From: Cytobacillus firmus
GTDB taxonomy: Bacteria > Bacillota > Bacilli > Bacillales > Cytobacillaceae
NCBI RefSeq assembly: GCF_023657595.1
Contig: NZ_CP098323.1
Coordinates: 3,310,001-3,374,000, forward strand
Direction of reading: 5' to 3'
Length of the DNA: 64,000 bases
The position numbers and the translations under genes are program-made. Below the pieces are notes generated by a model. The model saw only the letters and a list, made by a program, of their open reading frames with translations, did no database searches and had not been told where the DNA came from. Shown here one piece after another: positions 42,808-52,154 of this stretch. Numbering within the stretch: position 1 is the first letter of the stretch; every line of letters begins with the position of its first letter.

Positions 42808-43419
42808 TTAAGAATAAGAACGCACTACATCTGAAAGGCCGGGAGAAGCAGTTCCAGTACCTACTGCTGCAAACTTCCAATCGCTTCCATGGCGATAAAT
42901 CTCTCCAACTATTAAGCTGGTACTTCCGCTGTAGTTGTCAGTCAGGTTGTAATGAATCAGTTCCTGATTGTTGCCGGAGTTTACTACTCTGATGAATGCA
43001 TTTTGAATCATTCCGAAATGCTGCTTTCTCTTTACACTGTCATAAATGTTTACAACGAACACCATTTTGTGAATGTGTGCAGGCACTCTGCTTAAATCAA
43101 TCAGCACCTGCTCGTCGTCCCCATCTCCTGCTCCTGTCAGATTGTCCCCCGTATGCTGGACACTTCCGTCGCTGCTTTTTAAATTGCCGAAGTAAATGAC
43201 ATCTTTATTGCTTTTAAGCTTTTCATTTTCACCAAGCATGATTACAGAAGCATCACAGTCGATATTTGCTCCGCCGCCGCCTCCGAATAAAGATCCCAGG
43301 AGACCGCCGCCTCCGCTTTTTTGCACTGGATCCCAGCCTAATCCTACCATAATTTTAGATAATCCCGGATTTCCTTTAGTTAAGTCAACACGCTGGCCTT
43401 TTTGAAGATTTATTGCCAT
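42808..43419 (-). CDS. TerD-family calcium-binding stress protein (first copy)
   Basis: A 203-residue TerD/CABP domain: LQKGQRVDLTKGNPGLSKIMVGLGWD, DCDASVIML, HTGDNLTGAGDGDDEQV with acidic calcium-binding loops, and GEIYRHGSDWKFAAVGTG at the end. A Gly-rich insert (SGGGGLLGSLFGGGGGAN) after the first strand is not shared by the other TerD here. TerD proteins take part in envelope-stress and tellurite resistance. Last gene of the yceG-telA-terD unit; GAGGTGG precedes the ATG. Confidence 0.93.
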   Translation of the reverse strand: MAINLQKGQRVDLTKGNPGLSKIMVGLGWDPVQKSGGGGLLGSLFGGGGGANIDCDASVIMLGENEKLKSNKDVIYFGNLKSSDGSVQHTGDNLTGAGDGDDEQVLIDLSRVPAHIHKMVFVVNIYDSVKRKQHFGMIQNAFIRVVNSGNNQELIHYNLTDNYSGSTSLIVGEIYRHGSDWKFAAVGTGTASPGLSDVVRSYS

Positions 43420-43471
43420 ATCAATTCCACCTCGTCAATAATTTATATTTTATTTAAAAATGTGCAGCTGA

Positions 43472-44578
43472 CTAACCCTGCTGCTTCATTTTTTTAAAAT
43501 TGTCCTGGAGCTGTTCCAGTCTCCTGGTTCCTTCTTCTCGCAGACGTTTATTTTCTTCTTCTATTGATTTTGTCTCCTGCATACCTTTCATGATGATATT
43601 CCAGGATTCCTCAATCGTTTCAATCTTAATGCTTGGACCGCCTGCCAATCTTGCAATATCAGCACTTTGGTTTGAAATATTCTGCGCATTGCGCACCAGC
43701 ATTTCATTTGTCCGTCTGTCCAGCTCGCTCATAGAATCAGCAACAAGCTTTTGCCTTTTGGCTGCAACTGCCTGAATCAGACCGTTTTTAAAGATTGGAA
43801 TAGTGGTTACAAACGCAGAATTAATCTTGCCGATAAGTTTGGTATTTCCTCTCTGCAGCAGCCGGATTTGCGGTGCTGTCTGAAGGGCAACCATTTTAGC
43901 CATTTCAAGATCATAAACTCTTTGCTCGAGTAGATCGACGGCATTTCTTAACGTATCAAGCTGCATCGAAGCCATCTGATCTCCCTGAGCCGCCCGCGCT
44001 TCCAGCTGTGGAAGCTGATTGGCTTTTATATCATCAGCTTTCATTTGTCCTGCAACAGCATATTTTTCGAGCGTCAGATAGTACTGATAATTCTGCTCAT
44101 ACATTTGTTCAAGCATGGTTGTGGAATCGACCATTTCACTTTGGTATTTGGAAATTTCAACATACACTTTATCAATTTCCGCACCCATTGTCTGGTATTT
44201 TCCGAAAAGCTTTTCAATCATTTTTTCTCCGCGCTTGAAAAGCTTGCCAAAGATGCCTTTAGGTCCCTGCTCAAAATCCTTCTTGTCAAATTTGTCCATG
44301 ATTCTGCCGAGCTGCTTTAAAAGTTCACCTGAATCTTCAACCTTCGTTGTTCTCATGTTGCTCAATATCTGGTCAGAGAAGCGGGAAATCTGAACAGCGG
44401 GCTCTTTGCCGAATTCAAGTATTTGGATTTGGTCCTTCTCATCAATGGACCTGGCCAGATTTTGCACCTCAGGCTCCTGCCTTAAAGCAAGCTTAATTTC
44501 TGAAACGTTATTTTCGGTTAATTTATCATCCTGCAGCTCGGCTGTTAAATTCAGTTCTGTTGATTTGGTCGGATTCAT
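43472..44578 (-). CDS. yceH: TelA/YceH toxic-anion-resistance protein
   Basis: A 368-residue, mostly helical coiled-coil protein of the TelA family (EEVQNLARSIDEKDQ, TTMLEQMYEQNYQYYLTLEKY, GNTKLIGKINSAF). The family is linked to resistance to tellurite and other anions and to envelope stress; its biochemical role is not settled. The ATG at 44578 lies 7 bases after GGGTG; a TTG at 44584 overlaps yceG. It is translated directly after yceG. Confidence 0.92.
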   Translation of the reverse strand: MNPTKSTELNLTAELQDDKLTENNVSEIKLALRQEPEVQNLARSIDEKDQIQILEFGKEPAVQISRFSDQILSNMRTTKVEDSGELLKQLGRIMDKFDKKDFEQGPKGIFGKLFKRGEKMIEKLFGKYQTMGAEIDKVYVEISKYQSEMVDSTTMLEQMYEQNYQYYLTLEKYAVAGQMKADDIKANQLPQLEARAAQGDQMASMQLDTLRNAVDLLEQRVYDLEMAKMVALQTAPQIRLLQRGNTKLIGKINSAFVTTIPIFKNGLIQAVAAKRQKLVADSMSELDRRTNEMLVRNAQNISNQSADIARLAGGPSIKIETIEESWNIIMKGMQETKSIEEENKRLREEGTRRLEQLQDNFKKMKQQG

Positions 44579-44580
44579 TT

Positions 44581-46224
44581 TCAATCACCCTTTAAATTTT
44601 TTAATAATCCTTGAAAGAGAACCTTTTTAAGAAAGGATGGCTCCTTAAATTCCTGTTCAAAAACAACATCCTCAAGCCAATGAACATCATATAAATCTTC
44701 CTCAATGAAGTTTTCAATGTCGTTATGGCCCGGCGGATTATACAGTACAATATCTATCCCAAATTGATTAAGCAGCAAAAGGAGTGCGGCATCTGTTCTT
44801 ACCATCGTCCCGTTCAGCTCGTTGTTATAGAGGATAATCTTAGGAACTTCCTGCGAGTAATCAAATTGCTGCATTAACTTTAGAATGCTCGGCGGAATTT
44901 GCAGGCTTTGGCTAAACAGATAAATCTTCAATTCTTCTTCCGATTCACCCGGCAGCGGCTTTAATCGCGGGCGATCACACATATTTCTAATGGCCTTTGC
45001 AATTCCATTTTGAAGACCTCCAGGAAGCTGCTGATACCTCCAATAGTGCCCTGAAATGATTTTTTCAGGGTCAAGCTTCCCTTCCCCGTCCAGTGCATTG
45101 CGATAATGGAAACGAAAATCATTGTTGACGCTGTTCGTGAAAGGGAATCTTTTTATCAGCAGACTTTCTTCATATTGGCTGATCGTTTGTATTCGATCCC
45201 AATATTCCTTTCGGTTCCTGCTTACTCCCTGAATCTTTGAAAAAAGGGAGGGTATCATGACCCTTCCATCCTTCACCTCAAAGTTTGGGCGGATCATAGC
45301 TTTCTCTTTAATTAAAATAAAAAGTTCATCATAAGTGGTTTTCAAGGTAACAGAAGAAGGAGTATACTCCCTAAGCTGCCAGGGTTTATAAAGGCCTGAA
45401 CCCTCATGGTTAAGGATGGTTTCTATTTCCCTGGATGCCCTGTAGGCGACTGTAGCACTCCTTCTTCTCTTTTCCTGCGGGAAGGGTTCAGGCTTTTTCT
45501 TTTCAGTATAATGATGTACAAAAGAATCCTGAACTTCCTGACCCATCTCTGCAAAAAGGTCTTCTCCTGAAGGAGAAAAATAAAGAATATCGCACCCGAT
45601 TTGAATTAAGTAGTATAAAAAGTAATAATGACTCTTTTTCCCATTCCCGTACCAAAGGACTTTTGGCATACCCAATTTCGGGTCAATTTCTTTAAGTTCT
45701 GTGCCTAAATGATTAGCGGACCACTTAATCACATCTACAAGCACTCTTCTTATATCCTGGTTTTTCAAGCCGCCTGATTCCTTTTCAGAAAACAGATTCA
45801 GCATACTGATCATCGCTTCTCTTATTTTCCTGTGCAGAGAAGGTGAGGAAGATTTGAGCAGCAGCTGTTCTCCATCTAGGAAAGCAGCAAATCGGTTTAT
45901 GGATAAATTCTGTTCCCGGTTAATATTCAGGACTTTTTGTATCGCCTGGAACTGCTGATTATTAATGGTTTTATCCAAATGTTCTTCACTAAGGAGGAGA
46001 AGCCCTGTATTCTCTGTGTGAATAAGATCAAAAAGACGATTATAATATTCATCTTCATCGAGGGGAACTCCAAGAAATCTGGCAACAATTTGGCCAACAT
46101 GCAGCGTTTGCTGTTCCTCTCTGTAACTTTCACGTTCATGATTAGGCTTTTTTAACTGAGAGCTCCAGTTCTCATATGTAACCTTTAAGATGTGAGTTTT
46201 AATTTGACTGTACGACAAGTTCAA
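44581..46224 (-). CDS. yceG: YceG-family protein of Ter biosynthetic module
   Basis: A 547-residue soluble protein matching YceG of Bacillus, a family described as a putative component of a Ter-associated biosynthetic module. No catalytic motif is obvious to me; it has several alpha/beta stretches such as PKVLWYGNGKKSHYYFLYYL and DILYFSPSGEDLF, which repeat in related form near the C-terminus (PKIILYNNELNGTMVRTDAA, DIVLYNPPGHNDIENF), suggesting two similar domains. TTG 46224 follows GAAGGG. A sigma-W promoter lies about 160 bases upstream. First gene of yceG-telA-terD. Confidence 0.88.
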   Translation of the reverse strand: MNLSYSQIKTHILKVTYENWSSQLKKPNHERESYREEQQTLHVGQIVARFLGVPLDEDEYYNRLFDLIHTENTGLLLLSEEHLDKTINNQQFQAIQKVLNINREQNLSINRFAAFLDGEQLLLKSSSPSLHRKIREAMISMLNLFSEKESGGLKNQDIRRVLVDVIKWSANHLGTELKEIDPKLGMPKVLWYGNGKKSHYYFLYYLIQIGCDILYFSPSGEDLFAEMGQEVQDSFVHHYTEKKKPEPFPQEKRRRSATVAYRASREIETILNHEGSGLYKPWQLREYTPSSVTLKTTYDELFILIKEKAMIRPNFEVKDGRVMIPSLFSKIQGVSRNRKEYWDRIQTISQYEESLLIKRFPFTNSVNNDFRFHYRNALDGEGKLDPEKIISGHYWRYQQLPGGLQNGIAKAIRNMCDRPRLKPLPGESEEELKIYLFSQSLQIPPSILKLMQQFDYSQEVPKIILYNNELNGTMVRTDAALLLLLNQFGIDIVLYNPPGHNDIENFIEEDLYDVHWLEDVVFEQEFKEPSFLKKVLFQGLLKNLKGD

Positions 46225-46382
46225 TTATTATCCCTTCCCTCTATGAGCGAAAGATGCATTCTTATCATTTCATTCAAAAATTGCGTTTCAGTTCCCGGAT
46301 AATAGCACGGAAAAAAATATGTAAACTTATTACCATCATATCATAGGAATACAGCCTTTTTCTAAAAATCGTTCACTTTCTT

Positions 46383-46408
46383 TACGTATAAACAGTAAGA
46401 AAGTTTCA
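46383..46408 (-). promoter_or_regulatory. Sigma-W-type ECF promoter of yceG-telA-terD
   Basis: On the minus strand TGAAAC (46403-46408) and CGTA (46383-46386) are separated by exactly 16 bases, the sigma-W consensus. Transcription should begin near 46375, giving a leader of about 150 bases. Confidence 0.85.
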
Positions 46409-46513
46409 TTCCGGCAATATTTTTCATTGCTGATTGACATCAAATGGACTCTTTCACCTTTATCCCTGTCCCCGCATAAAGTGGAGTACTTTGTAAGAGG
46501 AAGGTGAGTAAGT

Positions 46514-46762
46514 ATGAGGCTGCTTTTTCGAAGAGTGAGATATCGGGGGATTGATCATGATCTGGATATAATCAGGAATACTTTATGTTCAAGTTCCTTT
46601 GTTTTTATAGACGTCTTTTTCCTGTCATTGATCCTTGCCATTTTCTCTTTTGCCAATTACCAGTCTATTCCCATCAGCAGCTTAATCTTTACAGGAAGCT
46701 ATACTTTTTGCATCTGCTTATTTATCGTTTTAAAAAAATGGCTGAGGGACCAGCCGGACTAA
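46514..46762 (+). CDS. Small two-helix membrane protein, 82 aa, within Ter island
   Basis: Two predicted membrane helices (about residues 28-46 and 53-73) with basic ends (RRVRYRG and KKWLRD). GGAAGGTGAG precedes the ATG. It is on the plus strand, divergent from yceG, and its 3' end overlaps that of the HAD gene by four bases. No family is recognised; whether it belongs to the Ter system is unknown. Confidence 0.6.
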   Translation: MRLLFRRVRYRGIDHDLDIIRNTLCSSSFVFIDVFFLSLILAIFSFANYQSIPISSLIFTGSYTFCICLFIVLKKWLRDQPD

Positions 46763-47556
46763 ACTCTTTCTTTCATACTATTTAGTATATTATTTAGAAT
46801 TTCTTCCCCTGCCGCTGTCCCTATATTAGCAGTAATCAAGTAAGGAGATGTGATGGACTTTTCAGCTGCCAGTTCTCCGTGGCTGGGGACATATGCATAG
46901 TCGCAGTACTTTAAAAAGTCATGATCAAGCATGGAATCTCCTGCCCCAATTATCATATTTATATCTTCCCGTTCCTGAATAAATTTCACTGCCTCGCCCT
47001 TACAGATGGGATTTGGCATAAAATACAGCTTTCTTCCCTGATGGGATATCCTCCATCCAAAGGATTCCGCCAGATCAGCCATTGCTTTTTTGGCTTCAGC
47101 TGTTAATTTTTCTTCAAGAATATAATAAAAGAAAAGATTTTCAGCCATTCTTATTTTCCCGTTCAGTTCCAGGCTTTGTGACCTGACCATCATTTCCTCA
47201 AGCAAAGCACACTCTGCCTTCAGCCTCTTTCGGACTATGACGGACCACTCCTCAAGAGGTTTTCCATAATAATGGATATTGGCACCATTGGATGTGACAG
47301 TGTAAGGAATGTTAAGGACATCCTGAAAAATGAAAATACGCTTATATTGCTCATAAGTCCTCGTTGTAACAGGCACAAAGAGCATTTGAGCAGATATCTC
47401 TTTCAGTAAACTCCGAGCTTCTTGTGTCATAAAGGCAATTTCCCTGCCATCTTTACGCTCAACACCTATTAAATCTTCTCCTGACTGCCCAAAATCAGCA
47501 AGTGCTTTATTTGAGTAGATCAGTGTCCTGTCCAAATCTGATGCAAACATCCTCAT
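46759..47556 (-). CDS. HAD-family phosphatase of Ter biosynthetic module
   Basis: A 265-residue HAD hydrolase of the Cof/SPP type: motif I FASDLDRTLIYS with nucleophile Asp, motif II near VPVTTRTYEQY, a Lys in KGEAVKFIQ, and motif IV GAGDSMLDHDFL. A cap domain lies at about 85-190. In Ter modules this enzyme is predicted to dephosphorylate a nucleotide-like product. Its ATG overlaps the stop of the PRTase-PELOTA gene (ATGA), so it is coupled. Last gene of a four-gene unit. Confidence 0.88.
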   Translation of the reverse strand: MRMFASDLDRTLIYSNKALADFGQSGEDLIGVERKDGREIAFMTQEARSLLKEISAQMLFVPVTTRTYEQYKRIFIFQDVLNIPYTVTSNGANIHYYGKPLEEWSVIVRKRLKAECALLEEMMVRSQSLELNGKIRMAENLFFYYILEEKLTAEAKKAMADLAESFGWRISHQGRKLYFMPNPICKGEAVKFIQEREDINMIIGAGDSMLDHDFLKYCDYAYVPSHGELAAEKSITSPYLITANIGTAAGEEILNNILNSMKERV

Positions 47557-48662
47557 GATTTTTCTCCAGTCTTTTTAATTAATCCGCAGCAGGTATAACT
47601 CATATCAGGATAATGAATAACCTCAACATTCCGCTCCCGGGCCAGCATGACAATATGGCCAACATATGGACTTTCCGGATCTTTCATCAGAATTTTCCAT
47701 GGAAGCCTTCTTAGAAGAACTCTGGTTGTTTCGCCTACTCCCGGCTTTACAAAGTTAATAGATTCAATATTAAATTCCTCTTGTATTCTCTGAATCTCTT
47801 CCATGCCCTTAAAACTTGCTTCCCCCGGGTTATTCATAATCCTTTTCGCAAGTTCAGCAGCTTCCTGTTTAATAGCCGGGAACTCCTCTGCTACAGCTGA
47901 GAGATATTGGTTTGAAACATCAGCTTCTTCCAGCTCACTATAATATTTGGCGCCATGGAAATCTTCAGGCCCAATTAAGGATTTATTTAATACTGTTCTG
48001 CTGACCAATCCTGAAACAGTTGAGTTGAGACAGGCACTTGGAATCAGAAAATCTTCCCTCGTTCCATATAAAGTTGTGCAATAACCAGGATCAGCAAGAA
48101 CGGCCAAGGTATCATCAAGAATAACACCACAAGTTTCCTGGAACTGTCTGCAGGCCTTGGTTAATTCAATGGAGATAGCCCCTTTTCCTGTCCATCCGTC
48201 CACAAATTGAATTTCACAGCCGGGATGTGAGTTTAGAATATGCTTTATGGCATTTTCGTCAATCCCCCTGTCCCTGATAATGGAAATGCTGTAATGCGGC
48301 AAACTCACACCATAAACTTCAGAAAGATACCTCTTTATCAGAATTCCAACAGGTGTTCCTGCTCTCGCGAGAGAAACTAAAACAGTATTTTTTCCTTTTT
48401 GCTTCCAGATCTGCTCAGAAACCGCTCCTGTTGACAATGCTGTTTTCCGTTTATAAACATCAAGCGTTTCCCAAAACAGAGAAAGGTATTTTTCAGGCGG
48501 CTGATATTCAATAGGAAGCGTTTCACTATAATGCTGACCGGACTGAATGTTTTTTTCTCTTTGTTCAATGGATCCTTCAAGTGAATATCCACTTAAATCC
48601 TTCAATAAAAAGATAACATCATCTTTACTATATGAACCAAATTTATCTGCTGTTTTATTCAT
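47553..48662 (-). CDS. PRTase_1 (formerly StiP) domain protein with PELOTA-like C-terminus
   Basis: A 369-residue protein. The phosphoribosyltransferase-like domain covers about 25-270 (LVSLARAGTPVGILIKRYL, SIIRDRGIDENAI, QFVDGWTGKGAISIEL as the PRPP loop). The C-terminal 75 residues (RVLLRRLPWKILMKDPESPY onward to TCCGLIKKTG) fit the PELOTA RNA-binding-like domain. The family was once annotated as cysteine protease StiP. ATG 48662, which overlaps the previous gene by 8 bases, follows GGAGGTG. It is predicted to make a nucleoside-like metabolite with the other three enzymes. Confidence 0.85.
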   Translation of the reverse strand: MNKTADKFGSYSKDDVIFLLKDLSGYSLEGSIEQREKNIQSGQHYSETLPIEYQPPEKYLSLFWETLDVYKRKTALSTGAVSEQIWKQKGKNTVLVSLARAGTPVGILIKRYLSEVYGVSLPHYSISIIRDRGIDENAIKHILNSHPGCEIQFVDGWTGKGAISIELTKACRQFQETCGVILDDTLAVLADPGYCTTLYGTREDFLIPSACLNSTVSGLVSRTVLNKSLIGPEDFHGAKYYSELEEADVSNQYLSAVAEEFPAIKQEAAELAKRIMNNPGEASFKGMEEIQRIQEEFNIESINFVKPGVGETTRVLLRRLPWKILMKDPESPYVGHIVMLARERNVEVIHYPDMSYTCCGLIKKTGEKS

Positions 48663-50028
48663 TTTTTCCACCTCCGTTAAAGTAGACTACTTTTACATTT
48701 TTAATATATTTTTTTAATTGATTGATAAAAGGCATAAGGAAATCTTTTTCCGGTTCTCTTTCAAAAAACAGGAACACTTCATCATAACAACCGTCTGGAA
48801 TGTTATAAACATATTGTGCCATTTCAGGGTCTTCAGGATTTTCAAAGGAAATGCCGTATTGTGCTCCATAGTCTTTATCATTTCTTACAAAGATGGGACT
48901 GCGTGTTGTTGAGTGGAACTTTACGCTTTCCCCCATTAAGGAGGCAAGCTTCATAGGGATATACATGAACTCCCCGGTTCCGAGACATAATGTATTTCTT
49001 CCATCCCGTTTTCGGGATAAGAATTGGCCAATCTCTGCTAATGACACACTTAATCCGGCCTGGCGTTTTGCATCCAGCCCGAAACGGCCCGAATCTTTTA
49101 AATAGGGAATACTTCTGATCTCACCGCTTAAAGTAACTGATGGTTCGTTCGTCCGGCCTAATAATTCAGGGAATTCTTTACTTATATCAATATAGGAAAT
49201 CTGTGCAGTTTGTCCTGAAAGCTCGCCTGCTGACTGACCTTTATTCACATCAGGAGTCCCATTTACATCGATCTCCCCTTTTAGAAGAGACACATTGTTA
49301 ATAATAATGCCCAGCTCTTTTTCCAAATCATCAAACAGGATTTGATCTTTTGGGGAACGCCAATCCAGGATGGAGACGACTGTATATATCTTTCTCGGAA
49401 AGCGTTCATGGATGGAGCGGATGATATTAATAGCTGTTTTCCCTGTAGTCATTTCATCATCGACAAGTATAATCTCCCTCTTGTTATCCAAAAGGTCTGC
49501 ATCTGCATAGCATCTGTGTGAAGTAGCATGAGAATGCTCTTCTTCAAAAGTTATGACTGAATTCTGATTTGCCAGCTGCTCTCTTGTTGTATGAAAGTAA
49601 TCGGCACGTTTAAATGATTGAAAGAAAGCATGTCCAAGTGCCGTTGCTGTCTCGGCAAATCCAATAATAACCGGGTTATGGTCTTTATCAATAAAAGGAC
49701 TGCTGTTCAAGAAATCTGTACCGTTTTCAATAGCGGATAAAAGCTCTGCGGCCTTTCCGGTCTCCACCTTCTTCACCTTCTCCATATAACGGCTGGCGAG
49801 CAATTCTCCTGTCAGAAGTCCGATCTTAGGGTCTATCGGTATATGCTTCCCGAGTACTTTGCTGACAAATAAGAAAGATCTTTTCTTGTTAATTCTTGCT
49901 GCCATGACAAATAAATCTTCAGGGAGCAGCTCATATGGGTTCTCGGTTATATGAATATCAACGGTTAATGAGTTGAGTATCTGAATTGAATGTTTCGTTT
50001 TTGAGTAGATCAATGTATGTGATCTCAT
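48655..50028 (-). CDS. PRTase_2 domain protein with C-terminal TRSP domain
   Basis: A 457-residue protein. The PRTase domain (about 30-245) has the family start FVMAARINKKRSFLFVSKVL with GKHIP, and a PRPP-binding loop ILVDDEMTTGKTAIN near 190. The C-terminal part (about 325-455) carries STTRSPIF, the signature that names the TRSP domain. ATG 50028 has GGGGTG eight bases upstream but lies 71 bases inside the CitE-like gene, an unusually long overlap. Second gene of the four-gene unit. Confidence 0.87.
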   Translation of the reverse strand: MRSHTLIYSKTKHSIQILNSLTVDIHITENPYELLPEDLFVMAARINKKRSFLFVSKVLGKHIPIDPKIGLLTGELLASRYMEKVKKVETGKAAELLSAIENGTDFLNSSPFIDKDHNPVIIGFAETATALGHAFFQSFKRADYFHTTREQLANQNSVITFEEEHSHATSHRCYADADLLDNKREIILVDDEMTTGKTAINIIRSIHERFPRKIYTVVSILDWRSPKDQILFDDLEKELGIIINNVSLLKGEIDVNGTPDVNKGQSAGELSGQTAQISYIDISKEFPELLGRTNEPSVTLSGEIRSIPYLKDSGRFGLDAKRQAGLSVSLAEIGQFLSRKRDGRNTLCLGTGEFMYIPMKLASLMGESVKFHSTTRSPIFVRNDKDYGAQYGISFENPEDPEMAQYVYNIPDGCYDEVFLFFEREPEKDFLMPFINQLKKYIKNVKVVYFNGGGKNE

Positions 50029-51169
50029 CCTGCAGCACCCCGTATACTTCTGATTTTAATAATATTTTTTTTGCCCAATATAAATGGGGTTTAATTTCAT
50101 TCATTTTGTTTTGATAATTGCTTTTCATAACCCCTATTTTTCCGCCGGCCTGACCGGCGATGCTCTGAGCATCCAGGTACTCTTCAAGTGTTACCGTATT
50201 CAATGCCTGTACAGGCCTAATGTGGGTTGGATGAATAATGGTTTTCCCTGTTAAGCCATTTGAAATATCCATTGCAATTTCTCTTATTAAACCATCCATA
50301 TGCCGATCAATTAAGTCCGTTCTCATTTTCAGTCCATCCTGTCCAAGACGTTCCATGAATGGTGTTTGCCTTATTTGAGGCTTTAGAAGACGCTCTTTTG
50401 AGGAAAAATACTCCCATACCGGACCTGAAATGACATACGGCTGGTCCGCACGCAGAAAAATATTAATAATATCTGATATGCAATCTCTAATTACAGCAAT
50501 ATCGTAAACTGTCGTATCAGAATTCCTTCGTATTCCGTAGAGTCCGCTAAAATCCGTAGCTCCAATTCTTACATTTAATATCAGCTCAAAATATTGATCC
50601 AGCACTTTCTTTATGCCGATCAACTCTTCAAGCCTTGTTTCTTTCTGAATAATTTCTTTCGTCTCCAGAATCGGCATGGCATATAAACAATACCCATGAG
50701 AATTAAGCTCTTTTATTTCAGTTAAAATTTTGCATCCTTCAGCTGGTGAAAACTTAGGCAGGACAAAGCCGGTCAGGAGATGCATTCCATTCGGAATTCT
50801 GCTTTTGAGTCTCATAAGCTGCTCATAGCTTCTGATTCGCACGAAGATCAAAGGGAGATCTTCTTCTTCACAAAGACCTTTCACAAGGTCTGAACTCAAA
50901 TTTTCCAATTCCGAACAAAGCAGATTTTCCGCCAATTCCACTTCATCATCACCAATTGCATCTTCAAGGCATATGACCATGGATGAAAGGCCAGCATGCT
51001 TTTTTGACAGCAGATCCTGGTGAATATTTGGCCTTGTCGCCGGCATATATAAAGTTGCCCCAAGAGCATATGATAATAGCTCCCTGTCGGATCTCTTATT
51101 AAAATAGCCAGGCTTCTTGTAAAACATTTTATTTATTTTTTCACCCGGAATATCGGAAAATAGTCTCAT
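49958..51169 (-). CDS. HpcH/HpaI-CitE-like aldolase/lyase of Ter module
   Basis: A 403-residue TIM-barrel protein of the HpcH/HpaI-citrate lyase beta group. It has LYMPATRPNIHQDLL, the CLEDAIGDDE acidic motif, RIRSYEQLMRL, and the metal/substrate stretch VRIGATDFSGLYGIRR. Family members cleave or join CoA thioesters or keto acids; in Ter modules the substrate is unknown. First gene of the unit that continues with the PRTases and HAD gene. No strong promoter is recognised in the 119 bases upstream. Confidence 0.87.
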   Translation of the reverse strand: MRLFSDIPGEKINKMFYKKPGYFNKRSDRELLSYALGATLYMPATRPNIHQDLLSKKHAGLSSMVICLEDAIGDDEVELAENLLCSELENLSSDLVKGLCEEEDLPLIFVRIRSYEQLMRLKSRIPNGMHLLTGFVLPKFSPAEGCKILTEIKELNSHGYCLYAMPILETKEIIQKETRLEELIGIKKVLDQYFELILNVRIGATDFSGLYGIRRNSDTTVYDIAVIRDCISDIINIFLRADQPYVISGPVWEYFSSKERLLKPQIRQTPFMERLGQDGLKMRTDLIDRHMDGLIREIAMDISNGLTGKTIIHPTHIRPVQALNTVTLEEYLDAQSIAGQAGGKIGVMKSNYQNKMNEIKPHLYWAKKILLKSEVYGVLQDEITYIDLLKNETFNSDTQLINR

Positions 51170-51236
51170 TTTCGCAGCTCCATTCCTTCACTAAAATACT
51201 ACTTTCTTCCTTTTTCAACCAAAAAAGATAAAAATA

Positions 51237-51266
51237 AAAGGGAGCGGACAAGTGTCTGTTCCCTTT
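51237..51266 (-). terminator. Terminator after terC
   Basis: AAAGGGA with GACA pairs with TGTC and TCCCTTT around a short loop; minus strand continues TATTTTTATC. It separates terD-terC from the four-gene unit. Confidence 0.8.
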
Positions 51267-51288
51267 CAAGATCTATGCAGTTACATAT

Positions 51289-52068
51289 TTAGTTTGATCC
51301 TTGATCTGCAGCTTCTTTTTTTGCATTCTTCGCATGTACAATAAAAGTAACAGCAAACACGATAACCAATACGATAAAGAAGTAAATATGGTCGATGTGA
51401 ATACCAGCAGCACTCGCAAGCATTTTAGCAGCAATAAGAAGGATCAGAATATATGAGCTGGTTTCCAGCTCCGGAACCCTGTCAATCAGCTTCAAAAATA
51501 CGCCTGCTACACCACGCATCATGATAATACCAAGCATACCGCCTATCAACAGCACCCAGATTTCCTGGCTGACTCCAAGCGCAGCCAATATACTATCGAT
51601 TGAGAATGCAATATCCATCAATTCAACTGCAATGACAGTTCCCCAGAAAGTACCGAAAAGGCGAATTAATAATCCTCTTTGATTGATGCCTTCAATTGCA
51701 TGTTCATCGCCTTCCTCTTCAGCTTGCCTCTTATCAATAAAATACTTAATAGCAAGCCAAGCCAGGTAGGCAGCACCTAACACCTTGATATACCAGAATT
51801 CAATTAAAAATACACCGATGCCGATAGCAATAAATCTGAAGAAGTAAGCACCTAAAAGACCGTAAAAAAGAGCTTTCTTCCGCTGTTTTTCCGGCAGATG
51901 CTTTACCATTACAGCAAGAACAAGCGCATTATCAGCAGATAATAGGCCTTCCAGAATTACAAGTGTACCTATCAGTGCCCAGCTTTCCGGCTTTGACAAA
52001 GCTTCAACCCACATTTCCCAATTAAAGAACTGGGAATATGTATGCATAATAGATTCTAAGATTTCCAT
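51289..52068 (-). CDS. yceF: TerC family integral membrane protein (YceF)
   Basis: A 259-residue membrane protein with about seven helices. TerC family features are LLSADNALVLAVM near residues 41-53 and the matching DIAFSIDSILAALG near 150-163, whose acidic residues probably handle metal ions. TerC proteins are linked to manganese export and to tellurite/envelope stress. GGGAGGAATA precedes the ATG. It follows terD2 by 86 bases on one message driven by a sigma-W promoter. Confidence 0.94.
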   Translation of the reverse strand: MEILESIMHTYSQFFNWEMWVEALSKPESWALIGTLVILEGLLSADNALVLAVMVKHLPEKQRKKALFYGLLGAYFFRFIAIGIGVFLIEFWYIKVLGAAYLAWLAIKYFIDKRQAEEEGDEHAIEGINQRGLLIRLFGTFWGTVIAVELMDIAFSIDSILAALGVSQEIWVLLIGGMLGIIMMRGVAGVFLKLIDRVPELETSSYILILLIAAKMLASAAGIHIDHIYFFIVLVIVFAVTFIVHAKNAKKEAADQGSN

Positions 52069-52154
52069 TCTAAATTATTCCTCCCGGTGATGACTGCTTT
52101 TTCATATAAAAGACCCGGCATTGCCGAGCCTTATTAAGCAAATATACCTCTTAT

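Noticed and set aside
42714..42808. Plus-strand AAAGGAGG followed by short ATG frames
   Set aside because: The frames are 9 and 24 codons, poorly spaced, and run into the TerD terminator stem.
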